A DNA stretch of 7,657 nucleotides from Anaerolineales bacterium (GTDB taxonomy: Bacteria > Chloroflexota > Anaerolineae > Epilineales > JAANWY01): contig JAANWY010000080.1 in assembly GCA_018263655.1 (NCBI GenBank), forward strand, positions 8,001 through 15,657, read 5' to 3'. The notes beneath the pieces are model-generated. The model made no database searches, was not told the origin of the DNA, and saw only the letters and a list, made by a program, of their open reading frames with translations. Numbering within the stretch: the stretch's first letter is position 1; each line of letters begins with the position of its first letter. Below are positions 1 to 5,294 of the stretch, one piece after another. Position numbers and translations under genes: made by a program.

Positions 1-728
1 CCTTCAACACCTGTACCTTCTGCAACTTCTACCGCGATCGCCCGTTCCGCATCAAGGCGCCGGCCGAGTTTCGTCAGCACGCTCAGGACGTCCGCGACTT
101 CCTGGGCGCGGGCTTGAGCCTGCGCCGCACGGTCTTCCTCGGCGACGCCAACGCGCTGGTCACACCGATGCCGAAGCTGCTGCCACTGTTCGACGTGGTG
201 CGCGAATTCTACGACGTGGAGGCCCTGGAGGGCGTCTACGTCTTCCTCGATGGCTTCAGCGGCAAAAAGAAAACGGCCGATGACTACGCGCTGCTGGCCG
301 ATCGCGGACTGAAGCGCGTCTACATCGGCATGGAGACGGGCAACGCCGATTTGCTGAACTTCCTCAACAAACCCGGCCAGCCGGCCGACTTCGTGCGCGC
401 GGTGCGGGCCATGAAGGCCGGCGGCGTGGCGGTGGGCGTGATCGTGCTGCTGGGAGCCGGCGGGCACCAATTCGCCAATGCCCACGTGCGCGACACCATC
501 GACGTGATCAACGGCATGCAGCTCGACCTGGACGACATCGTGTATTTCTCGGAGCTGATCGTCAGCGAGGGGATGCAGTACGCGCGGGATGCCTACCAGG
601 CCGAACTCAGGCCGTTAACGCCGGACGAGCGCATCGCCCAGGCCGACGCGATCGAGCGCAGCCTGGAATTCCCCAGCGGCGGGGTGCCGCACATCAGCCG
701 CTACGACATCCGAGAATTCGTCTACTGA
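1..728 (+). CDS. Radical SAM Fe-S protein, C-terminal part (5' end outside window)
   Basis: 241 residues are visible, read from base 3 to the TGA at 726-728; the start lies upstream of the window. The first visible residues are FNTCTFCNFY, the last two cysteines of a radical SAM cluster motif of the kind C-x(4)-C-x(2)-C. The codon cut by the window edge ends in CC, so it cannot be Cys; the first cluster cysteine should lie just outside. Two further typical motifs follow: LGDANAL (138-158) on an early strand of the barrel, and GMETGN (327-344), the S-adenosylmethionine-contacting G-E-(T/S)-G strand. This layout is that of stand-alone or B12-dependent radical SAM oxidoreductases with a GCxxNxCxFC signature. 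Such enzymes cleave SAM at a [4Fe-4S] cluster to make a 5'-deoxyadenosyl radical. The substrate cannot be told. Whether a B12-binding domain precedes the barrel is not visible. It is convergent with the exporter at 848-2242. Confidence 0.9.
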   Translation, partial: FNTCTFCNFYRDRPFRIKAPAEFRQHAQDVRDFLGAGLSLRRTVFLGDANALVTPMPKLLPLFDVVREFYDVEALEGVYVFLDGFSGKKKTADDYALLADRGLKRVYIGMETGNADLLNFLNKPGQPADFVRAVRAMKAGGVAVGVIVLLGAGGHQFANAHVRDTIDVINGMQLDLDDIVYFSELIVSEGMQYARDAYQAELRPLTPDERIAQADAIERSLEFPSGGVPHISRYDIREFVY

Positions 729-847
729 CACGCAATGAAATATCCAATGGAGCCACAGCCGATGGCCACGCTGCGGCCGGCACCCAGCCGTGCTGATGAC
801 GGTGCATCGGCAAACGTAGCTGGCGCCAGCGACCAAGTCGAAATTGA

Positions 848-2242
848 TTATTCCTGTAGGCGCAATCCAACTACGACGCCGACCAAGACGACGCCGGCGG
901 TGAATCCGAAGACGATCTGATACGCATCGACCGGCGCCTGTACGCGCTCGAGCGCCTGCTGTAAGATCACGCCGCCCAACGCGGCGCTGAGCACGGTGCC
1001 TGTGAAGCGCAGCATGCTGTAGAGGCCGGCGGCGACGCCTATCTGCGGTTGCGGAATCTCGCCCAAGGCGGCTCGGTGCAGGGCGGCCAGCGACAAGCCG
1101 GCGCCCAAGCCGTGCGTCGCCAATCCCACGATAACGGGCCACACCCCCTCCGCTGGCAGGAAGGCAAAGTACGCCATGCTGGTAACTTGGGTACACATGC
1201 CGATGACGACGGGCCGGCGGCTGCCCCAGCGATCGGCCAGTTGGCCACCCAGCCGCATTGTCACTAGTAGCGAAGCTGATTGAATCATCAGCACGATGCC
1301 AATGGAAAAGGCTCGCAGGTCGTGAACATCGGTTAGATACAGCGGCACAAGAAATGCCGAGCCACTCAGGCTGAACATGCGCGTACTGGCACAGAAGGAG
1401 GCCTGGTTGAATGCTCGATGCGTGAAGATATCCAGGCTGACATACGGGTTTGACCGTCTCCTTTCCCACACAACGAAGCCCCCCAGTAGTAGAAGGGCCA
1501 ATATCAGCAGTCGCCAGTCGCGCAAGGCCGGCACACCCGTAACAGCTTCGCTGGAAACGTAGAGGAGCACTGTCGTTACCGCGGCGCTGAGCAGCACCAC
1601 ACCGCTCCAGTCGAACGTATGCAAGAAATTGGAGGCGTGCCCTTCTACAGCCGGCACGTTTCTTCTCACGACCAGTAACGCAATCGCGCCGATCAGCAGC
1701 ACGGGGGCAAAGACCGAACGCCAGCCGACGCCCTCAATCAGTAAGCCGCCAATCAGCGGCCCCACCATATAGGTGAGGGGACCAATGGAATTCCAGGTTC
1801 CCAGGGCTTTTCCGCGTCGACTTTCGGGGAACAACTCCGAGATCGTCGCAATAGCAAGTGGAACAATGCCGGCCGCCCCCATACCCTGAATCGTGCGCCC
1901 GACCATGAGCAGGCGGAAGTCTGTGGCCATTAGATCGACGCAGGTTCCGACCAGGAATATCCCGATACCGGTCAGGAAGAGCCGTTGTTTACCCAATCCA
2001 TCGGCCAGTCGCCCGTAAAGGGGCATTAAGATTACATAAGGCAGTGTGTAGATCGTGATGACCCAAGCGACGAGATCGACTTGTGCGTTGAAGCTGGTGC
2101 GGATGGCGGGTAGGGCAACGTTGATCATTGAGGCATTTGTCAACATCATGAGGCTGGGCGCCATCAAGCTGACCAGGATCGTCCAGTCCTGGTTGGCCGT
2201 ATCGGCGCTGTCGGATGTTGATTCTCGTGGTGGCTTCGTCAC
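848..2242 (-). CDS. DHA2-type (EmrB/QacA-like) multidrug MFS transporter
   Basis: Proton-driven exporter of the inner membrane, 464 residues from the GTG at 2240-2242 to TAA at 848-850. Family motifs are clear: motif A GRLADGLGKQR (about residues 77-87, loop 2-3), motif B GRTIQGMGAAG (115-125), and the antiporter motif C in helix 5 (about 148-166, ending MVGPLIGG). Length and hydrophobic pattern fit the 14-helix DHA2 drug:H+ antiporters. The TM1 signature reads NASMINVALP, with Asn where many relatives have Asp. The frame is open further upstream to a TTG at 2279-2281, but that TTG has no ribosome binding site and would lie about 6 nt from the predicted transcription start. The GTG has GAGAAAGG (2247-2254) 4 nt upstream, so I prefer it. 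Substrate cannot be predicted; a compound made or met by the cell is the usual case. Divergent from another exporter at 2666. Confidence 0.9.
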   Translation of the reverse strand: MTKPPRESTSDSADTANQDWTILVSLMAPSLMMLTNASMINVALPAIRTSFNAQVDLVAWVITIYTLPYVILMPLYGRLADGLGKQRLFLTGIGIFLVGTCVDLMATDFRLLMVGRTIQGMGAAGIVPLAIATISELFPESRRGKALGTWNSIGPLTYMVGPLIGGLLIEGVGWRSVFAPVLLIGAIALLVVRRNVPAVEGHASNFLHTFDWSGVVLLSAAVTTVLLYVSSEAVTGVPALRDWRLLILALLLLGGFVVWERRRSNPYVSLDIFTHRAFNQASFCASTRMFSLSGSAFLVPLYLTDVHDLRAFSIGIVLMIQSASLLVTMRLGGQLADRWGSRRPVVIGMCTQVTSMAYFAFLPAEGVWPVIVGLATHGLGAGLSLAALHRAALGEIPQPQIGVAAGLYSMLRFTGTVLSAALGGVILQQALERVQAPVDAYQIVFGFTAGVVLVGVVVGLRLQE

Positions 2243-2293
2243 TTGGCCTTTCTCGGCTTGAGAGGACTTGTGAAACGACAAACCAAGTCAGCA

Positions 2294-2322
2294 AGTATAT
2301 CATTAAAGCATGCCAGTTGAAA
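2294..2322 (-). promoter_or_regulatory. Predicted extended -10 promoter for the DHA2 exporter
   Basis: On the - strand TATACT (2294-2299) is preceded by TGA, giving an extended -10 of the form TG-n-TATAAT. Seventeen bases upstream lies TTTCAA (2317-2322), a weak -35 (3 of 6 to consensus), which an extended -10 can tolerate. The predicted start near 2287 leaves a leader of about 45 nt to the GTG at 2242. This is one reason to prefer that start over the TTG at 2281. Confidence 0.5.
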
Positions 2323-2372
2323 ACCGTCACTTGCGCTCTTGCTCTTATCCACTGGTATTCTTGACTGTTCGA

Positions 2373-2381
2373 TGTTATACT
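2373..2381 (+). promoter_or_regulatory. Predicted extended -10 promoter facing the MFS_3 exporter
   Basis: TGTTATACT on the + strand is again TG-n-TATACT, the mirror of the - strand promoter 75-80 bp away. No good -35 is seen at 16-18 bp; a TTGACT at 2361-2366 is too close (9 bp) to serve. Transcription would start near 2388 and cross the whole inverted-repeat element at 2399-2568 before reaching the gene at 2666. No better promoter was seen in 2569-2665. Confidence 0.4.
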
Positions 2382-2419
2382 TTTTCGGCTGCCATATTTG
2401 GTGACTACTCAGGCACTTC

Positions 2420-2444
2420 GTGCCTACATAACGTGCCTACATAA
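2420..2444. repeat. Two tandem copies of GTGCCTACATAA, period 13
   Basis: GTGCCTACATAA occurs at 2420-2431 and 2433-2444, separated by one C. The first copy also forms the right arm of the AGGCAC-TTC-GTGCCT hairpin (2411-2425). Both lie inside the left half of the MITE-like element; slippage duplication is the simplest origin. Confidence 0.85.
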
Positions 2445-2455
2445 TAAGAAGAGAC

Positions 2456-2506
2456 CGGAAAAGATGGGTGTGGGGGCGGCCGCCCCCCACACCCCCATCT
2501 TTTCCG
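2456..2506. terminator. Strong GC-rich hairpin, possible bidirectional intrinsic terminator
   Basis: A 51-nt near-perfect inverted repeat. The outer 13 bp (2456-2468 with 2494-2506) pair without fault, TGT (2469-2471) pairs with ACA (2489-2491), and the core GGGGGCGGCCGCCCCC (2472-2487) is a perfect palindrome. Only three C residues on the right arm (2488, 2492-2493) are unpaired. The outer arms carry AAAAGAT and ATCTTTT, so on either strand a GC-rich stem is followed by a U-rich stretch, as in a bidirectional terminator. It is central to the MITE-like element and lies between divergent genes, where no terminator is expected. It may therefore be a transposition or folding feature, or may attenuate the gene at 2666. 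Confidence 0.45.
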
Positions 2507-2530
2507 CATTTCTCAACTGCGAGGGCGGTA

Positions 2531-2555
2531 GCCGGGCAGTGGCCGGGCAGTGGCC
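2531..2555. repeat. Two tandem copies of GCCGGGCAGTG, period 11
   Basis: GCCGGGCAGTG occurs at 2531-2541 and 2542-2552, with a partial third copy GCC (2553-2555). It sits just inside the right terminal inverted repeat of the MITE-like element. Confidence 0.85.
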
Positions 2556-2665
2556 TGAGTAGTTACCATACTTGAAGAGAACCTGCAATGTTCGTAAGTG
2601 TGAGCCTGGGATCATCACGCACCAATGTGGAGAAGTACTCAAACACCTGAAATTGGAGTCAAGCT

Positions 2666-3997
2666 TTGAGAACGGCTACGACTAACCGCCGCAGCTCCGT
2701 GAGCTACACCACACTCGTTCGCCAGAACAGGAATTTCCGCTTCCTCTGGTTCGGCCAGATCATCAGCTTGCTCGGTGACTGGTTCAACCTGATCGCCTCG
2801 GCGTCGCTGGTCGCCCTGCTTACTCAGTCGGGGTTAGCCGTCGGCGGCCTGTTCGTCGTGCGCATGCTGGCGCAGCTCGTCGTCAGCCCGTTTGCCGGCG
2901 TCGCCGCCGACCGCTACAACCGCAAACACCTGCTCATTCTGACCGACATCGGCCGCGCTATTACCGTGCTCGGCTTCCTTCTCGTGCGCGAGACGCATCA
3001 GGTCTGGCTGCTGTACACGCTCACCGCCATCCAGCTCGGCATGAGCGGTTTCTTCTTCCCGAGTCGCAACGCGATTCTGCCCGACGTTGTGTCACGACGC
3101 GAGCTGGGGGCGGCCAATGCGTTAAGCTCGGCGACCTGGTCGGTGATGCTGGCCTTCGGTGCGGCGCTGGGCGGCATCGTGGCCGGCGAATGGGGCATCT
3201 ACCCCGCCTTCGTCATCGACGCCCTCACCTTCGTGGCCTCGGCCGCCCTCATCGCCCAAGTCGTTTACGAGCGCGATCCTGCCCTCGAGTCGGCTGACAA
3301 GAGCGTTCGGGCTGCCCTTCGACAGTACATCGATGGGTTACGCTATCTGAGGGATCATCTCGACATTCTCATCATCTCGTTTCACAAGGCGGCCATATCG
3401 CTGACCATCGGAGGCGCCTTTCAGGTGATCCAGGTTGCCATCGCTGAGCGCGTTTTTGTGATCGGGCAGGGCGGCGGCACGAGTTTGGGATTGATGTACG
3501 CGGCGATGGGGGTGGGCACTGGCATTGGCCCCATTCTATCACGCCGTTTCACGGGCGACCGAGACCGGCCGTTGCGGATTGCAGTCGCCGTCGCTTACGT
3601 GACGGCCGCGCTGGGGTTGCTTATCATTTCGCCTCTCGCCAGCTTTGCTCTGGTGCTCGCGGGGACATTGCTGCGTGGATTTGGCGCCGGCACCGGTTGG
3701 GTCTTCTCCACTCAACTCCTCCTGCAACTTGTGCCCGACCGCGTGCGGGGCCGTGTGTTCTCCACGGAGTTTGCATTTTTCACACTGACCAGTGCAATCG
3801 GTTCAGCCGTAGGCGGCTGGGCCCTCGACGCGACGGATCTGGGCATTTCGGGCTTGTTGACTTGGATGGCGGTCTTAGCCTTGATCCCCAGCGCGCTGTG
3901 GACGTTGTGGCTCCTGTTCGGACCGCACGCAGAGCCGCTGCCGGAGGAGGAGGAAGAGCCCGTACCCGTTCAAGCCGGCGGCGTGCAAGCTGATTGA
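2666..3997 (+). CDS. MFS exporter of the MFS_3 (EntS-like) type
   Basis: 443-residue inner-membrane transporter, about 12 helices, TGA at 3995-3997. The opening (LWFGQIISLLGDWF, residues 27-40), GLFVVRMLAQLVVSPFAGV (61-79) and the motif A-like VAADRYNRKHLL (79-90) are typical of MFS_3, whose named members include the enterobactin exporter EntS and macrolide exporters. The start is TTG (2666-2668) with GGAG (2655-2658) 7 nt upstream; no ATG precedes the conserved first helix. A hydrophilic C-terminal tail carries a run of acidic residues (EEEEE, about 426-430) unlike the rest of the protein. The substrate is unknown. It is unrelated in sequence type to the divergent DHA2 exporter. Its promoter is probably separated from it by the inverted-repeat element at 2399-2568. 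Confidence 0.9.
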   Translation: MRTATTNRRSSVSYTTLVRQNRNFRFLWFGQIISLLGDWFNLIASASLVALLTQSGLAVGGLFVVRMLAQLVVSPFAGVAADRYNRKHLLILTDIGRAITVLGFLLVRETHQVWLLYTLTAIQLGMSGFFFPSRNAILPDVVSRRELGAANALSSATWSVMLAFGAALGGIVAGEWGIYPAFVIDALTFVASAALIAQVVYERDPALESADKSVRAALRQYIDGLRYLRDHLDILIISFHKAAISLTIGGAFQVIQVAIAERVFVIGQGGGTSLGLMYAAMGVGTGIGPILSRRFTGDRDRPLRIAVAVAYVTAALGLLIISPLASFALVLAGTLLRGFGAGTGWVFSTQLLLQLVPDRVRGRVFSTEFAFFTLTSAIGSAVGGWALDATDLGISGLLTWMAVLALIPSALWTLWLLFGPHAEPLPEEEEEPVPVQAGGVQAD

Positions 3998-4077
3998 CGA
4001 AATCGCGTATCTCTTGTACGGTTATGGCTGATGCAGGCTGACGTGTGATAGAACTGAATCGAGGGAGGAGAACGGGT

Positions 4078-4656
4078 ATGGGTTTTCTAGATCGCTGGCT
4101 CGACAGTTTACCTGACGAGCCCGAAGAAATCGAAGACGATTGGGAGCTCGATGAAGACGAGGAACTCGAACAGCTCGCTGTCGACGTGAGTGAGCCCCGC
4201 GAGTGCATCTACAAATCCTTTGCCGACGATCCTGGTCCCTGCCTGCGTTGTGGGGAGCGGTTGGAACAGAGCGCGCAACCGTACCTCGTCGCCACCCGGC
4301 GTGGCAAGCGCATCACCGACAGCTTCATCACCGGAAGCGATTTCGGCTGGTTTTGCACAAACTGCCCCACCGTCGTGATCGATCCCGACGACGTCGATGA
4401 GATGTTGCAGCACCCAATGTCTGGCTGGGACGTGGGCGAGGAATTTACCGTGGTTGGGCTCATCGATTTGGACGCTATTCCCGAAGACAAACAGCATCTT
4501 CCGCTCGGTGATGATGACAACCCCATTCCGTTGGTGGAGTTCACCAGTATCTCCGATGCGGAAGAAGTGGGCCGACGCAGCCAGCGCCGCAAGCGAGGCA
4601 AGACCTCTTCGGATTCCGAGAAAGGCAAACGGAGGCGGCGCCGGCGCCGGCGTTAA
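4078..4656 (+). CDS. Uncharacterised protein: acidic N-terminus, two CxxC knuckles, poly-Arg tail
   Basis: 192 residues, TAA at 4654-4656. I do not recognise the family. The ATG at 4078 has an excellent ribosome binding site (AGGGAGGAG, 4062-4070, 7 nt spacing); an in-frame GTG at 4045 lies upstream of it and is unlikely. Three parts are seen. Residues 12-40 are strongly acidic (DEPEEIEDD, DEDEELEQ). Residues 41-128 look folded and hold CLRC (55-58) and CTNC (93-96), spaced like the two knuckles of a zinc ribbon, with a conserved-looking FGWFCTNC segment. Residues 165-192 are basic and low-complexity, ending in eight arginines encoded by mixed codons. Inference: a soluble zinc-binding protein that contacts nucleic acid or ribosomes through the tail, or self-associates through opposite charges. 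It follows the MFS_3 gene by 80 bp with no terminator between, so co-transcription is possible. Confidence 0.8.
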   Translation: MGFLDRWLDSLPDEPEEIEDDWELDEDEELEQLAVDVSEPRECIYKSFADDPGPCLRCGERLEQSAQPYLVATRRGKRITDSFITGSDFGWFCTNCPTVVIDPDDVDEMLQHPMSGWDVGEEFTVVGLIDLDAIPEDKQHLPLGDDDNPIPLVEFTSISDAEEVGRRSQRRKRGKTSSDSEKGKRRRRRRRR

Positions 4657-4665
4657 CGGCTGTAG

Positions 4666-4824
4666 ATCAGGGGCCGGCCGGACGCCTCCCGGACATCGGC
4701 CGTACACCGGCTGGGCGACCTGGCACAAGCGTGGCTGAACGCGCGCGGACTCCAGTGCTGGGTGATCCGCCTGCCCGTGCCAGGAGAAGTCGTCCGTGAG
4801 TCCGTGAATGAATTCACGGCCTGA
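4666..4824 (+). pseudogene. Remnant of an NAD(P)-binding SDR/NmrA-like gene, C-terminal fragment
   Basis: One frame stays open from 4666 to a TGA at 4822-4824 and reads ...HRLGDLAQAWLNARG... then WVIRLPVPG. I recall this pattern from the C-terminal part of NmrA-like NAD(P)-binding proteins, where a GGPE-like turn is followed by an LAxAWLxARG helix and an R/PLPLPG strand; GRPD stands here for GGPE. There is no start codon with a ribosome binding site, the Rossmann fold is absent, and the frame runs directly out of a TAG at 4663-4665. The match stops near 4785, where the hairpin module begins, which suggests that the repeat landed in or replaced the 3' end. The family call is from memory of the pattern, not a search. 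Confidence 0.4.
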
Positions 4825-4850
4825 TAACGAAAAACACGTTAAAACGTGTT
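4802..4850 (+). repeat. Two-hairpin repeat module, left copy
   Basis: 49 bp made of hairpin A, arms CCGTGAAT (4802-4809) and ATTCACGG (4812-4819); a 13-nt linker; and hairpin B, arms AACACGTT (4833-4840) and AACGTGTT (4843-4850). Each hairpin is a perfect 8-bp stem around 2 nt. The right copy at 4873-4921 has the same architecture and length in reverse orientation. No T-run follows, so it is not a classical terminator. A tandem GTCCGTGA pair (4792-4799, 4800-4807) overlaps its left edge. Confidence 0.8.
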
Positions 4851-4872
4851 ACCCCCATCCCTGGAAGTCTCT

Positions 4873-4921
4873 AACGTGTTTTAACACGTTTCGCATTAGC
4901 AGACACCGAATTCATTCGGTG
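4873..4921 (-). repeat. Two-hairpin repeat module, right copy (inverted)
   Basis: Read on the - strand: hairpin A, arms CACCGAAT (rc of 4914-4921) and ATTCGGTG (rc of 4904-4911); a 13-nt linker; hairpin B, arms AACGTGTT and AACACGTT (rc of 4883-4890 and 4873-4880). Same 18+13+18 layout as the left copy, about 34 of 49 positions identical by eye. Stem differences are paired changes; the central GAATGAATTC of hairpin A and TTAAAA of hairpin B are unchanged. Outside it TGGAAGTCT (4862-4870) and AGACTTCCA (4925-4933) close it into a three-way junction. The inverted pair recalls REPIN-type elements, but the family is not recognised. Confidence 0.8.
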
Positions 4922-4980
4922 GTAAGACTTCCAACCGTCAACCCGTAACCGCCGGTATCGTCCTCGCACGGAGCGCGCCC

Positions 4981-5024
4981 CACTACTACATATGCACGTT
5001 GGAGGGTGTGTCACTACTACATAT
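4981..5024 (+). promoter_or_regulatory. 13-bp direct repeat pair upstream of the promoter, candidate operator
   Basis: CACTACTACATAT is found exactly at 4981-4993 and 5012-5024. The offset of 31 bp is close to three helical turns, so both copies face the same side of the DNA. The second ends 6 bp before the -35 hexamer at 5031. This is a typical placement for sites of an activator, or of a repressor binding as cooperating dimers. No regulator gene is seen in the window. Confidence 0.55.
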
Positions 5025-5030
5025 AGTACA

Positions 5031-5058
5031 TTGACAGAACAGAATGCCGGCATATAAT
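5031..5058 (+). promoter_or_regulatory. Consensus sigma70-type promoter of the glycosyltransferase operon
   Basis: TTGACA (5031-5036) and TATAAT (5053-5058) both match the consensus fully, with a 16-bp spacer. Transcription is expected to start near 5065, leaving a leader of about 230 nt before the ATG at 5295. It is by far the best promoter in the window, and the only good one for the three-gene operon. Confidence 0.85.
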
Positions 5059-5106
5059 GTGGGAAATCGGTGAGTTGCGCCATCTTGGGCAGGGGTGGCT
5101 GCAGCC

Positions 5107-5257
5107 TCGGTAAATCGCAAAGCCCGTTCGTAGTGAGCGCGGATGCGCACATCCGTCCGGAACGCAGTGGAGTGCCGTCGTAGTGTCGCAGGACGCCGGG
5201 ACGGCACTCCGGCTTCGCCTCCGTGGCTGACTACGAACCTAGATTGCGATTTGCCGA
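5107..5257 (+). repeat. Long imperfect palindromic element in the operon leader
   Basis: Nested pairing closes about 150 nt: 5107-5120 with 5244-5257 (14 bp, one G-U), then GTTCGTAGT (5126-5134) with ACTACGAAC (5230-5238) across a symmetric 5-nt internal loop. Inside are CGGATG-CGCA-CATCCG (5140-5155) and an 11-bp perfect stem GGAGTGCCGTC (5169-5179) with GACGGCACTCC (5200-5210) around 20 nt. As DNA it is a long inverted repeat with an extra stretch in the left arm, like a small palindromic mobile repeat. As RNA it would be a large branched structure in the 5' leader. No U-run follows it. No known riboswitch class was recognised. Confidence 0.7.
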
Positions 5258-5294
5258 ACCTGTACCAAAATAACACTCTGAGAGAGAGTTCGCT

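Larger units (their letters stand above)
2399..2568. mobile_element. MITE-like non-autonomous element with terminal inverted repeats
   Basis: The left end TGGTGACTACTCAGGCAC (2399-2416) and the reverse complement of the right end TGGTAACTACTCAGGCCAC (2550-2568) match except for one substitution and one inserted base. The 170 bp between and including them hold no plausible gene: a small GGCAC/GTGCC hairpin, two short tandem repeats and a long central hairpin. This is the build of a miniature inverted-repeat element moved by a transposase elsewhere. No convincing target-site duplication is seen (CATATT before, TACTTG after), so the outer edge may differ by a few bases. I do not recognise the family. 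Confidence 0.55.

Noticed and set aside
819..830. Palindrome GCTGGCGCCAGC between the convergent genes, as a terminator
   Set aside because: It has no loop and no T-run on either strand, and a 12-bp GC palindrome is not rare at this base composition. The 119-bp gap shows nothing else.
615..1469. Long open frame on the - strand overlapping the DHA2 exporter gene and the radical SAM 3' end
   Set aside because: It is in another frame of the exporter, has an Arg/Ala/His-rich low-information translation and no ribosome binding site. The exporter in the competing frame has all family motifs through its last helix, so no frameshift needs to be invoked.
2361..2381. TTGACT followed by TATACT as a classical promoter
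   Set aside because: The spacer is only 9 bp, too short for a sigma70 promoter. The TATACT is kept as an extended -10 site alone.
4108..4728. Long - strand open frame opposite the zinc-knuckle protein gene
   Set aside because: It is antisense to a gene with an excellent ribosome binding site and a coherent CxxC pattern; its own translation shows no domain and it has no convincing start.
4862..4933. tRNA-like cloverleaf
   Set aside because: It has three stems but no T-loop or D-loop consensus, no plausible anticodon arm of 5 bp with a 7-nt loop, and the hairpin turns are only 2 nt.
4981..5024. CRISPR repeat-spacer unit
   Set aside because: There are only two 13-bp repeats, shorter than CRISPR repeats, and the second abuts a consensus promoter; no cas gene is present.
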